Origin: Hanleya hanleyi
Lineage: Eukaryota; Mollusca; Polyplacophora; Lepidopleurida; Hanleyidae
DNA length: 64,000 bases
Assembly (NCBI GenBank): GCA_036873755.1
Contig: JAVTVY010018690.1
Location: forward strand, 1 to 64,000
Direction of reading: 5' to 3'
The notes beneath the pieces were generated by a model. The model searched no databases, was not told the origin of the DNA, and worked only from the letters and a program-made list of their open reading frames with translations. The translations under genes and the position numbers were made by a program. Positions 1 to 11,980 of this stretch are shown here, in pieces; positions within the stretch are counted from its first letter, which is position 1, and each line of letters begins with the position of its first letter.

Positions 1-1580
1 GCATTGCTTCATTTGCGAGATGTATATTTTATATCCATTCATCTTCGTTTTTTCGGCACTTCCTTCGATGCTCCATCGTCGGTCATCGGCGGGAGTGGAA
101 GTCCGTCTGTTTAGCGTCATCCTTCCATTTGTATCAGTTCCTCTCGGGTTTTTCACATGGTGATTTACTTAGGTGCGTCGTTGCACTACGAAGAGAGTTT
201 TTGTTCAAGCATTTTTGATTCCGGTTTTGTGTTGAGATAACAAAATTGTGTTGGAATCAACAGTATTTGGTCTAATACTGTTATATGGAAAATGGATAGG
301 TCTTTGGATTATGGACGTGGATAGTGATGGTCGTCGCCTGGATTGTGAATGACGGTCTAGACTCTTGTAATTGAATTCAGCACAGTTTTGTGTTGATTTT
401 TGTTAACTCAGAACCATGTTGACTTTAACACACAACATTTTGTGTTGAGATCCGTTTACCTTAGGATTGTGCTTAAACGACACAATGGTTGTTCGTGGTG
501 TACTTGGGGGACAGTTTTTCGACTTTCTCCATCAAGTACTTTATTCCCGTATAGACGGTTGCACCAGTTGTTAGACTTTGACATTATGGTTCTGTCATCA
601 TCTTGGGGCTTTTCATTTCTGTGCAGGACCTTACTCACTACGTTCGTTTTTTACGGGTTCGGTCTCTGCAGCGGATTTATTTGTCCTGGTGCCGAGGACG
701 TTATGCCGATCCCGACTCTGTCTCTATTTCCCTCGTTGCTGACTTCCTCCTTCATCTTCACCGGGATAGGAAGTTTCATATTAGCTCCATTGTAGGGTAT
801 GGATCTGCTCTGGCTAGGGTGTTTCGTCTTACCTCTGGTACCGACATTAGCCTTAACGATTATATCTCTGCGCTTATTCGCGCCTTCGCCTTACAGTCGC
901 GACGTACTCGCCTACTGTTACCGAAATGGGATATCGGTGTGGTTCTGTGTGCTTTGATTCGTCCGCCCTTTGAACCCTTTCTATCCGCTTCTCTAAAGCT
1001 GTGTCCTACAAGGTGGCTTTTCTAGCGGCTTTTGCTTTGGCGTCTAGAGTGTCTAAACTTTTTCCTTTCGTTCCGTTCCGGAGTTTATCGCCAAAATGAG
1101 TCTGTTCGCTTAGGTCCGTGCGCTCAACGGTCGTACTCTATCCCTGCGTTTTCAGACTTCGTACATGGGCTCGAAGACGACTCTTTGTTATGCCCTGTTC
1201 GAGCCATTCGCCACTATCTTACTCGTACCGATTCCGTTTGCGGCTCTCGGCACCTGTTATTTCTGTCGTTTTCGCCCGTCTGCAATGCATGACATTACGA
1301 AAAAATACCATTGACGCGTGGTTGAAGAAGACCATAAAATGGTCTTATCAATTGGCCATTGACGCCTCCCCGCTACTGTATACTGCTTCTTCCCATGAGA
1401 TTCGTGCCATCACTACACATGGCCTTGATGGAAGAACTTGTCCCTCCATGACTTTGTCCAGTCTTGTGCCTGGACAGCAAACTCCACGTTCACAAATTTC
1501 TATCTGTGAGATATGTCGGTGCAATCAGATAGTGTGACCACGCTCGGGCCACTGGTGGCTACCCAGCACGTGGTAAGTAA
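1..1580 (+). pseudogene. Broken tyrosine recombinase of DIRS-like element, copy 1
   Basis: The coding potential is spread over three frames by indels. 603-1021 holds the N-terminal core-binding region: a helical stretch with ADFLLHL, then ISALIRAFALQSRR, then the KWDIGVVLCALIRPPFEP motif. From about 1024 a shifted frame reads FALASRVS, the likely first catalytic Arg region. 1075-1280 gives LLCPVRAIRHYL. A further frame gives the HEIRA motif (His-x-x-Arg, His codon 1394-1396). The nucleophile motif FYL has its Tyr codon at 1501-1503 and is followed by an in-frame TGA where copy 2 has AGG. The frame then ends with LGPLVATQHVV, as in copy 2. Compared with copy 2 there is extra sequence at about 190-503, possibly an insertion. 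It cannot make a full enzyme. Confidence 0.75.
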
Positions 1581-2550
1581 TTTCAGAAAAGAGGGGGGGG
1601 GGTGCAAAATTGTCACCATTGCAGCAAGGCAGCCATCTTGCTGTATCATCTCATCTCATCTCTCAATTATATCATGTGTCCACATTCAATATGATCATCT
1701 ATGAAGGAAGAAATAAGTCAGATAGACGACCATGGGCTCTCTAATCATCAATCTAAGAGGCCTGACACTATGGTGAATTTAATCTTTACCGTAACTGCGG
1801 TTTTGCTTGTGTCTTTCAGGTTGTATCTGACTTCCTTCTACATGATCTCAGCTGCGTCACCTACGCTCAACTCACAAGACAAAGAACTGACACTTGTGAG
1901 TATTATTAATAATGTTTTGTTTCAGGTTGCCAGTGTCAGCAACAGCGAATAAAGTACAGAGAGTTGACAGTTGCGTAGAGTTGGCTCAGGGAACACACGC
2001 AGTCGACTCCTAGGCATCCTACAAGACCTACTCAGCTTCAAGAAACAAGTTGAGAAGTTGGCGTAAGACGGCTTGTGGACTGAGAATGGTGTGGCTTGGC
2101 GCCCTCTAAGCCCGGACAGTTTACACTTCACCCGACCTTAAAGGTACAGCCAAGTTTCTGCATGTATGTGCTAAAGTCGGCATTGCCCTAATCGGCATAC
2201 AATACCTGCCAAGAAGACCTAGCAGCCCTAGGGGCAGAGGATTCTGACATCTTGGTAGAAGTTGCATACCACACCACGAGCACAGCTACATGGATGGAGA
2301 CATTCAAGATAAGTACTACTGTTTCTTATCCATGATTTAACCTTTACGTCTCTGACCAGGGTTTCACTTGTTCACTGTTGATGTCTCATGTTTATGCCCA
2401 TGTCTGTGTCATCCCTCCTACATGGAGGAAGACACTCAAAAGATAAGTTAGATAAGTATCTTCTATTACTACTCCATAATTACCCTCTGCATTACCGACC
2501 AGGGTTCTTTTGTTGAGATTCTTTGTCATGCCTGTGATCATTTTTAGATA

Positions 2551-2643
2551 GAGGCTGAGACGGCCGTGTGGTCTGGTCCGTTTGCTGTTTCTGCTGGCGA
2601 TTTGGTATCGAACTCTGAGGAAGTGGATTCGTGTCTCGCACAG
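2551..2643 (+). repeat. tRNA-like (Leu/Ser-type) segment in YR element, copy 1
   Basis: This diverged copy of the segment at 11395-11490 keeps the outline of an A box (GGCCGTGTGG) and a B box (GGATTCGTGTC) about 60 bp apart. It is too degenerate to be a functional tRNA and is probably a fossil Pol III promoter or SINE head. Confidence 0.35.
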
Positions 2644-3466
2644 TCTGACCTTTTTCCAGCACTAGTAATTGTACCTTACTGAGAGACTGTTATCTTAAAA
2701 ATAATTGGATATAAATGTTATCTTAAAAATTATTGGATATAAATGTTATCTACTCAGTAGTAATAGGTCAGTTTGGCAGCCGCTATCTCTCAAGTCATTT
2801 TAGACCTGACACAATTCTGACTTTTAATCTTTGACTTTACTGCAGTTTTGCTTGTCATTTCAGTTTGAACTGACTTCCTCCCAGATGATCTCAGCTGGGT
2901 CACCTACGCTCATCTCACAAGCAGTGTATCCACAGTCGAATAAAGTACAGAGTGGACGATTGCGTAGTATTGACTCAGGGAGCAAACGCAGTCATCTCCT
3001 ACAAGACCTGTTCATCTTCAAGAACCAAGTATGGAGAGTTGGACATAAGACGGTTTGTGGACTGAGAATGGTGTGGCTTGGCGCCCTCTAAGCCCGGACA
3101 GTTTACGCTTCACCCGACCTTAAAGGTTCAGCCAAGTTTCTGCATGTATGTGCTAAAGTCGGCATTGCCCCAATCGGCATACAATTCCTGGCAAGAAGAC
3201 CTATCAGCCCTAGGGGCAGAGGATTCTGACATCTTGGTAGAGATTGTATACCACACCACGAGCACAGCTACATGGATGGAGACATTCAAGATAAGTACTG
3301 TTGTATCTTATCCATGTTTTAACCTTTTCGTCTCTGACCAGGGTTTCATTTGTTGATTGTTGATGTCTCATGCTTATACCCATGTCTGTGTCATCCCAGC
3401 GGTTACTTAGCCTGCTTTTAGGACTACATTAAGGCCGAGGTTCCCACCTCCATATGTTGGTACTGA

Positions 3467-3855
3467 GGCATTTGAATTAAAGCAGGTTTACGATTTAGGA
3501 ATCAAATATTAAACATTTATAAACAATGTTTCTATTTGTTACTAAATCAAACCTGCTTTAATTTAATGGTCCCTCCCTTCCGTCCCCTCATCCCGCGGCC
3601 TTGTTCACTACTGGTCTCGGTTGATTACAATGAGAAAGAGGACTAGAATGATTTAGCAGTGCCTTTTATAGTAACATCTCTGGGATGAGTGGGAAAGCTC
3701 TCCTAGGGGCGGACAACTCTCCTAGGGGAGTTAACTTTTAGTTTTAACTTCCGTTTTCTACGTTTGATTGTGCAGCTTAATGGAGATTAAGGCATTTGAA
3801 TTAAAGCAGGTTTGATTTAGTAACAAATAGAAACATTGTTTATAAATGTTTAATT
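3467..3855. repeat. Terminal inverted-repeat structure of YR element, copy 1
   Basis: The stretch 3508-3565 is repeated in inverse orientation at 3797-3853, with about 230 bp between. The left arm also contains its own small hairpin (AATTAAAGCAGGTTT paired with AAACCTGCTTTAATT). The 'GAATTAAAGCAGGTTT' word therefore occurs three times, twice direct and once inverted. The same arrangement recurs at 13188-13592. Confidence 0.75.
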
Positions 3856-4649
3856 TTTCTATATCTTGAAATGATCGTCCGACGATGTTTCTATTTGTGG
3901 ATATGAGATCTCACGCTCAGCTATGAACACGGTCTGCGTGATACTAGACTGTGTGTATTCAATTTCGTGGTCTCCTCAACCGACAATGGGTTTCGGTCCG
4001 CTGTGTTTGAATGTTTAATCTTTGTATTCATGGTTTGACTTGTTCAAACTTGTTTCACTTTGTTTGGAGGGCTTTGGTGTGGGACCTCCCATTGAGAAGG
4101 TAATATCCTGGACAAAAGTCTGACAATGCGGGTTTCAGCAGATCTTTTGTCAATTGTGTTTCGTGAGTCTTATGCCGAATTGTTGCCATTCTTTAGCCCG
4201 GACTCTCGCGATCCCGTTTGGTATCGGTCAGTATGTGAGTCTATGGTGACAAGAGTTATTTTGTCGGGATCTGTACGATAAACGAACAAGTTTTGCTTCG
4301 TTGATTCTCGATTTTATGCATTGTATTTTGTGTAAATTTTCCGTTGAAAAGTGAAATGTACTCCCGCCTGACGCGACAGGTTCGTTTCCCCGCCGGGGAG
4401 ATGCGATTCTTATAAGCAGTCCGTCAATTTCCATGTTGTTGTTGTTGTTCGGACTGTATAGTTTTTGGTAGTTTTACTCTCATGCATTCAGTTCATTGTT
4501 CCTACCAAAATGTAACCTCTTGTTATATCAAGTATTATTATGTTTATTTGATATCATGTGTTCAAGAGAGATCTTACAGAGGTTTATCTCTGCCTTACAT
4601 GCTTACGTTGTTGTTGTGTTGTGTTCGTTGCCACAACTCAAGCCTGTAC
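3856..4649. other. No recognised feature
   Basis: This is AT-rich sequence with short open frames only. A (GTT)n run lies near 4436-4452. It may be the 5' region of another mobile element, but nothing supports a gene. Confidence 0.4.
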
Positions 4650-5990
4650 GCTACGATTTTGTTGTCCCCCGCCGCAACGCGGCCGGGGACTTTAAAATGG
4701 TTCTTGCTTCTTTGTGTCCGTGGATGTCCGTCCATATCTGTTCGAAGCGATAACTTCCTAACTCTTTGTTGGATTCTTTCGAAATTCGGAATATGCATTC
4801 CTTGCGGCAAGACGCCAGTCCGTATTGCATTTCAGCAACATCTGCCTGAAGGTGGCGCCACTAGTTCTTGCTTCTTTGCGTATGTGGATGTCCGTGTACG
4901 TCCGTGCATGTCTGTTCGAAGCGATAACTTTCTAACGCTTAGTTGGATTCTTCCGAAATTCGGCATACGCATTCCTTGCGACAAGACACCAGTCCGTATT
5001 GCATTTCAGCAACATCTGCTTGAAGGTGGCGCCACTAGTTCTTGCTTCTTCGTATCCGTGAATGTCCGTGTACGTCTGTTCGAAGTGATACGCTTTGTTG
5101 GATTCTTCCGAAATTCGGAATATGCATTCCTGGTGACAAGATGCCAGTCTGTATTACATCTCAGCAACATCTGCCTGAAGGTGGCGCCACTGGTTCTTGC
5201 TTCTTTGAGTCCGTGGATGTTCGTGTACGTCCGTGTATGTCTGTTCGAAGCGATAACTTCCTAACGCTTTGTTGGATTCTTCCTAAATTCAGCATTCGCA
5301 TTCCTTGCGACAAGAGGCCAGTCCGTATTGCATTTCAGCAACATCGGCCTGAAGGTGGCGCCACTGGGTCAAAATAGATTTTTTTTCCGTGTACATCTGT
5401 TCGACGCGATAACTTCCTAATGCTGTGTTGGATTATTCCGAAATTCGGAATACGCATTCCTTGCAACAGGACGCCAGTCCGTATTGCATTTCAGCAACAT
5501 CTGCCTGAAGGTGGCACCACTGAGTTTCTCTTCTTCTTGTCCGTTCCAGTCAAAATGGGCCTTCAATTTTGCTATATGAAATCATTCTATTCCACATCAT
5601 ATGATTTACCCTAAAGCTTTTGCATGAACCATATTTTATTTCAGAAGTATAATGTGAAATAACTGGCGGGGAAATCCCCGCAGTACTGAATCCCTGATTT
5701 TTGAATTTCGTGTCATCTTAAACGAAGGACAACATTTCCTTCAATTTTGCTAACAAATAATTGTATTGCACATCATATGATTTACCCTGAAGCTTCTGTA
5801 CGAATCATTTGTGTCCACACATGTATATTACTATATTAATTACAACTGTGTTCCTAATGTTTGGGTGCACACTGTGCATATGATCAATTTCCTGAATTGA
5901 ACTGAATTCAACCTTGCTGGTCTTCAGACGGACAGATGATGGCATGCAGTTGTCAGTGCAGTTGTTCATGTACAGGGAGCTTTCTATGAA
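4650..5990 (+). repeat. GTCC-type interspersed repeat with ~156-174 bp tandem body
   Basis: It starts with a short GC hairpin (CCCCCGCCGCAACGCGGCCGGGG-like, about 4663-4690). This is followed by GTCCGTGGATGTCCGT stretches and five tandem units. The landmark AGTCCGTATTGCATTTCAGC lies near 4818, 4992, 5148, 5321 and 5477. From about 5600 it continues into a module (GGCGGGGAAATCCCCGC and AATTTCGTGTC) that is shared with repeats at 20 kb and 25 kb. The open frames of 64-260 codons here are repeat artefacts. Confidence 0.75.
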
Positions 5991-6032
5991 TGAGTTGCAA
6001 CCCCAAAAGGCTTAAAATTTATCAGGCACAGA

Positions 6033-6960
6033 CCCATGTTTTTACCCCTCGGCCAATTTTGGCCATGGGGTATTGTCATCATCTTGTACGTCCATCTGTC
6101 CGTACGTCCGTTCGTGAGCGAGATAGCCGGAAAACTGTTCCGCTGATGAATTCCAAATTTGGTATGCTTATTTACCTAGTCAAGGACCAGAAGCCTATAG
6201 AATTGGGACCTGATTGGGTGGGAACCTTAGCAGCCATCTTTAATTTCATGCAAAATGGATAATGATCCACATCTCGGAAACCATTCAACTGTTCAATACG
6301 AAATTTGATATACATCATCGATACATCAAGCAACTTTCAACGAATTACCAAACAGGTTTTTCTGATTAGCTGGGAACCCTGGAGGCCATCTTTAATTCAT
6401 GCGAAATCGATAATGATAGCCTACATATCTCGGTTACCATTCAATTGTTTTATATGAAGGTTGGTATATATCATCGATACATCCAGATACTTTGAATCGG
6501 GACCTGATTGACTGAAAACCTTGGTGGCCATCTTTAATTTAGGCAAAATCATTAATGATCTCTATATCTGATTCCGTTGGAGTGCTCAGTGTAAAATTTG
6601 GTATACATCATTGATGCATCAAGAGACTTACGATGAATGACAGATCTGGTTTCTCTGATTGGGCGGAAATCTTGGCGGCCATCTTTAATTTATTCAAAAC
6701 TTTAATGATGTTTATCTCTGATACCATTCAAATGTTCTATACGAAACTTGATTTACAGCATCGATGTATGAAGAGACTTGCATTAATGAATAACCACATT
6801 AGTTCCTCTGAGTGACGGGAAGGATGGGCAACCATCTTTAATTTATGTAAAATCATTAATGATCTCTATCTCTGACACTGTTCAAATGCTCAATGTAAAA
6901 TTTGGTATACATTATCGATGCATCATCTTGGTTACTTCTACACGATGTGCCTAGGATAAA
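6033..6960 (+). repeat. GTCC-type interspersed repeat, 'ACCCCTCGGCC' head
   Basis: The head is an imperfect hairpin (ACCCCTCGGCCAATTTTGGCCATGGGGT-like, about 6035-6071). A GTCCGTACGTCCGTTCGT run follows, then about five diverged tandem units of about 150 bp marked by GCCATCTTTAATTT and GGTATACATCATCGAT. The same head recurs at 37183. Confidence 0.75.
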
Positions 6961-8869
6961 GTACTATAGTACTATACACAATTTTTTGTAATTCAGCATC
7001 GCAGAAAGTCATCGATTGCGTTTTCATGGTAAAAGGGTTAGGAAAGAACTAAAAATACACTTCAATGCAGAGTGATTTTGATTGACGCCAGAAATCGCTC
7101 AGAACGCTTCTTCGGCGATCTAGACCCCAGGAGCATCTGGGGCCTGGGCGGCCCCTGGATCCTCACCTAAAGTGCAATGATAGTGGCTGTACCACTTTGA
7201 ATTTGCTTCCGACGCCCCCTGTATTAACAGACAGTGTCAACGTACTGTTCCAGCTGTCTCCCGTTCAGTGATTGGTCATTCGACCCCGCCATTTTAAACT
7301 AATACGAGCATTTTCATTGGATCACTATTAGATAAGACCCACCCCAATCTTCATACACAACCACGCGACTGTCTCAGTTGACTGATGACATAGCGCGGCC
7401 TCGTTTTTGATTTCAAAATCTGCCGTCTAACTGGGAAAATGCTGTTGTTGCTGCATCAGCCGATCATTGGCCCCCTGTAGAAGATACTATAGGCTAATAC
7501 ATGTAGGCTACCATGCCATGAGATGATGCTTGGGATTGCATTTCGCTCACTTGCACCTACAGGTGGCGACAACTGGTGGCAAATTTAAAATTTGGTTTCC
7601 GGGCAACAGGTTGATGCCTTCAGCTTCTCGTCAAATTTGATTTGCAGATAATGCCTTGAGATGTCACTTGGGGATGCTTCTCGGTGCTTCACTGCATGGA
7701 AACTATATCACAGAAGCAATCAACTTTCAGTCAATCGTTCTGAGTTGATCTTAAAACTTGGGAAGGCAGAAAGACCCTTCCACATCCAACGCCTATGAAG
7801 CAGCAGTTGCCTCCCTCATGTATATCCCCTGAGACCAACAATGCTAAAAAATATTGCTGCCATTTCGGCGGGGGACCTAGCATCCTCTGGCTGCTTGTTA
7901 CATTTTAATGAGCTTCTTTACTACTCTCTTTATGTAATTAAGCGTGTGTTGAGCAATAAAAGAGATCACGTGTTTCTGTCTTTTGTTTTTGATAATAGCA
8001 GGAGTGCTATAAATCGCTCCCCTAATGTCGTTTTTGGAGTATATATCACACTCCTGATGGCATTCAGTATGTAGAGAAGTGGTTGTAAGGAGTGTTGTTT
8101 CCACTCTCCTGGATCAATTTTAGGAGAGTGTGATGTGATCACGCTCCTCAAAAGCGAATAACTGGTGTTTGTTTATTGTGAAACTGTGCTATTTCTTTGA
8201 AACACAAATTTCTGTTACTAAACATTGTAATGTGTTTATTTTTCACACCAAATGGGCCCATCTGTATTCTGTTTTACATTACAATTCAGATTGGGTTGAG
8301 CATTAATTTTATTTTTCTTCTCTCTGAGAAATTTATAATTATTAGCTTGAGTGTGAGTGTATTTATCCGAGAAATCTTTAGAAATACACTCGTTCAACGA
8401 CACGTGGAGGTTTTATTGATCTTCTCCTGGTCTGTTGGCCGGGCCTAGATCAAGCCTGAAGTCTTCTCGATCTTCTACCGGGGACAGCATTAGACTTTCA
8501 TCGAGCGGCCTTCTTGTGTTTTGAGCACTGCGCAAGCATGACACGCAAACTCGTGAAGTGTTCTTTTGTTCTTTTCTTCCGAGTATGATTACCGGTACAG
8601 GCTACATGAACAACAGACTGCTCGTTAGCAATGTTCTTTACTGTTGTTTCTTCTCGACAGCTTGTTCGTGTTAGGTCATTTCAAATTCTGAATTTTAATG
8701 ACCTTACTTTATCTGCCGGCGAGAATCTTCAAATGTATTTCCTCTCGTCGGGAATTTTAAATTCTTTGAGGATTTTTCTAGTTTACGTCGAAATCTCTTT
8801 GTTCTGGATGTCGGTGATGTTACTGCCAGCGGAGTTACGTTTGTGATTAACGCCAGGAACATTTAAGGT
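6961..8869. other. Mostly unassigned sequence between repeats
   Basis: No coding exon could be supported. A short imperfect inverted pair (AGGAGTGCTATAAATCGCTCCC and GGAGAGTGTGATGTGATCACGCTCCTC) lies at about 8000-8150. The last few hundred bases may already be the 5' part of YR copy 2. Confidence 0.35.
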
Positions 8870-9169
8870 GTTCATTTCCTCTGCGTTTTCTAATTTCATT
8901 ACACCTCTACGACGTTCCATTACGTCGTCTCGTTGTCCTCGTACACTTGTTCGTCGTTTCTCGCCATTACGTCGTTTTTCGTACTTTATAGGCGCGTTCA
9001 CATCGTTTCTCCCGTTTTTCACATTTACGTCATTCTGTTACACCATTGACGACGTTCCATTACGCCGTCACGTCTTTCTTATACACTTGTGCGTCGTTCT
9101 CGTACATCTGTTAGACGTTCCGGTACGCCATAACGCCGTTCTTCACGTCATTTCGTCTATGCCTCCATC

Positions 9170-10458
9170 GTTTTGCGAGATGCATATTTTATATCCATTC
9201 ATCCTCGTTTTTCGGCGTTACGATTCACCATCGTCGGTCGTCAGTGGGAGTGGAACTCCTTCCGTTCAAAGTCAACCTTTCCCTTGTATCAATTCAGCTC
9301 GGGGCTTTTACATCAAGGGTTACTTAGGTTCGTCGTTACTTTGGGGGACAGGTTTTCGACTCTCTCCATCAAGTACTTGGTCCTTGTTTAGACCGTTGGA
9401 CCAGTCTTTTAGACTCTGGCATTATAGTTCTGTCATCAACTGATAGAGTTTTCATTAAAAAGAGGGAAAACAGGACCTTACTCATTACGTTCGTTTTTCG
9501 GGTTTGGTCACTGCAGTGGATTTATTCGTCCTGGTGCGAGAATGTGATGCCCATCCTGACTCTGCCTCCTTTTTTCCCTGTAACTGACTTCCTTCACCTT
9601 TATCGTGTTATGAAGTTCAAATCAGCACCTTTTAAGCATTCCGGTCTGCTTGAGGCTAGGGTTTCCGGCATCGTCATTAGTCTAAACGACATTATCTCTG
9701 CGCTCATTCGGGCCTTCGCGTTACAGTCTCGCCGTACTCGCCAGCGGTTAACGTAATGGGATATTGGTGTGGTTCTGTGTGCTCTGATTCGGCCGCCCTT
9801 TGAACCCTTACAGTCCGCTTCTCTAAAAGCTGTTTCCTATAAGACTGTTTGTTTTGGCGGCGTTTGCTTTGGCGTCTAGAGTATCGGAACTTCATGCTCT
9901 TGAGTGATCATCTATGACCTGGATGGCGGATTGGTCGCGTATCTCCTTTCGACCCGTCCCCGAGTTCATCGCCAAAAATGAGTCTGTTCGCCTAAGTTCG
10001 TGTGCTCAACGTTTGTATTCCATCCTTGCGCTATCAGATTTCGAACATGACCTTGAAGACGACCTTCTGTTATGCCCTGTTCGAGCCATACGCCACTATC
10101 TCACTCGTACCGATCCCGATCGGGGCTCTCGTCGTCTATTATTCTTGTCCCTTCGGCCGTCTGCAGTGCGTGACATTACTAAGAATACCATTGCTTCTTG
10201 GTTGAAGACCATTAGGTGGTCATATCAGTTGGCCATTGACGCTCCCCCTTTGTTGTCTACTGCTTCTTCTCATGAAATTCGTGCCATCGCTACGTCATGG
10301 CCTTTATGGAAGAACTTGTCCCTTCATGACATTGTCCAGTCCTGCGCATGGACTGCAAATTCTACCTTCACAATTTCTATCTGAGGGATATGTCAGTGCA
10401 ATCAGATAGAATGTCCACGCTTGGGCCGCTGGTGGCTGCCCGACACGTGGTCAATTAA
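9170..10458 (+). pseudogene. Broken tyrosine recombinase of DIRS-like element, copy 2
   Basis: This is the better preserved copy. A 9914-10384 frame of 156 residues covers the catalytic half: the linker with FIAKNESVRL, then LLCPVRAIRHYLTRTD, then NTIASWLKTIRWSYQLA, then the HEIRA motif (His codon 10271-10273) and the SCAWTANSTF motif, the position of the second His/Trp of tyrosine recombinases. One missing base after STFT shifts the frame. In the shifted frame the nucleophile Tyr (10378-10380, FYLRDM) and the C-terminal LGPLVAARHVVN, with stop TAA at 10456-10458, are intact. The N-terminal core-binding half (9230-9880) is split across frames. This order of motifs is that of YR-transposon recombinases, which integrate circular intermediates. 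The copy is dead. Confidence 0.78.
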
Positions 10459-11394
10459 CTTGCAAAAAGAGGGGGGGGGGGCATTTCTCGGCAGCCAGCT
10501 TGCTGCATCAGCTTCAGTCATATATGTCCACCATACTACATGATCACCTCAGTAGGTCAGTCAGCCATCTTACAAGACCCGTCTCATCGGTGAGTATGGT
10601 TTGCACATGGTTACTATTCTATTGAGTATGGTGTACCACTTTTACAATCAAGTTTTTTGATTTAATCCATGAGTATCTTCAGCGCCTTCGTCCTGAGTTC
10701 TCTTTGGGTATGTTTTAGTGTGCTGTAAGCCTATAGTCAACCAGCTTACGGCTTCATCGCTGCTATTCAGTAATTCTATGTCCACATACTAAATGATCAC
10801 CTATGGGAAAGTAATAGGTCAGCTTGCCAGCCGCCGACTCTCGAGTCATCTATCAAGGCCTGACACAATGATGAGTTTTAATCTTTGCCCTTTCTGCAGA
10901 TTTGCTTGTCATTTCAGGTTAAAGCTATAACCTTCTTCCAGATCATCTCAGCTGTGTGACCTTCGGTCAACTCAAGAGTCCAACGTTCAAAGACAGGGAC
11001 TAAAGTACAGACTGTTGACGTTGGATGGAGAGTAGATTCAGGGCAGCCGTTGTCAAGACCTGTTCAAGCTTCAAGGACTAAAGTACAGAGAGTTGACATG
11101 AGACGGCTTGTGGACTGAGGGTGGTGTGAGATGATCACCGTGTATGCTGCGGGTAGCTGTGCATTCGCCTCTTACCTGTCATACATCACTTACCAAACGG
11201 ATACTCTAGTCACCTCAGTGCCTGGGTTTCCTTCATATTGGTAATATTGTGTACCACAATCACGATCACAGCTACTTGGATGAAGACACTCAAAAGATAA
11301 GTATCTTCTATTTCTACTCCTTAATTAACCACTGCGTCACCGTCCAGGGTTCTTTTTGTTGAGAATTATTGTCATATCTGTGATCATTTTAGGT

Positions 11395-11490
11395 GGAGGC
11401 TGAGGTAGCCGAGTGGTCTCGGCCGTTTGCATTTACTGCTGGCGGTTTGGTGCCAGGCTCTGAGGACGCGGGTTCGTGTTTTGCACGGGA
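11395..11490 (+). repeat. tRNA-like (Leu/Ser-type) segment in YR element, copy 2
   Basis: TAGCCGAGTGG at 11406-11416 fits the Pol III A-box consensus, and GGTTCG at 11471 begins a B-box-like word but diverges after it. The spacing of about 60 bp is like that of tRNAs with a long variable arm (Leu, Ser). No clean acceptor stem or anticodon stem was found, so this is a tRNA-derived relic rather than a tRNA gene. Confidence 0.4.
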
Positions 11491-11980
11491 CTGACTCATC
11501 CAGCTCTGGTAGTTGTGCCTTACTGAGATAGTGTCATCTTAAAGATAATTGAATATAAATGTTATCTCCTCAGTAATAATACGGCAGTTAGCCAGCCTCC
11601 ATATCTCTCAAGTTATCAATTAAGGCCGTAAACAATTGTGACTTTTAATCTTTGCCTTCACTACAGATTTGCTTGTGTCATTTCAGGTTGAAGCTATGGC
11701 CTCCTTCTACTTCATCTCAGCTGAGTCTCCTGCGGTCAACTCACAAGTTCAACGAAGAACTGACATAAAGTTGACGTCACATGGAGAGTAGACTCAGGAC
11801 TGCCGCTGTCAACTCACAAGACCGGATCAAGCTCCAAGGACTCAAGTACAGGAGTTGACGTTAGTCGGTTTGTGGACTGAGGGTGGTGTAAGCTGGTCCC
11901 CTGTATGCTGTGGGTTGCTGTGCATTTCTCCTCACCCCCGTTTCATACAGTGCTTACCGAATGAATTCTCTCGCCGCATT

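Larger units (their letters stand above)
1..3855 (+). mobile_element. Tyrosine-recombinase (DIRS-like) mobile element, decayed copy 1
   Basis: This is the 3' part of a YR-type element whose left end is outside the window. In order it holds a broken tyrosine recombinase (to about 1580), a non-coding 3' region with two diverged repeats of about 1 kb (the motif TTTAATCTTTNNC...TGCAGTTTTGCTTGT at about 1780 and 2821), a tRNA-like segment, and a terminal inverted-repeat structure (3467-3855). The same order recurs at about 8870-13592, which defines the unit. The parent order (DIRS, Ngaro or another YR group) is inferred; no reverse transcriptase is visible here to settle it. Confidence 0.7.

Noticed and set aside
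4482..5264. 260-codon frame with repeated FGI(R)IPC...VRIAFQQHLPEGG motifs
   Set aside because: It is a translation of the GTCC-type repeat units and not gene-like.
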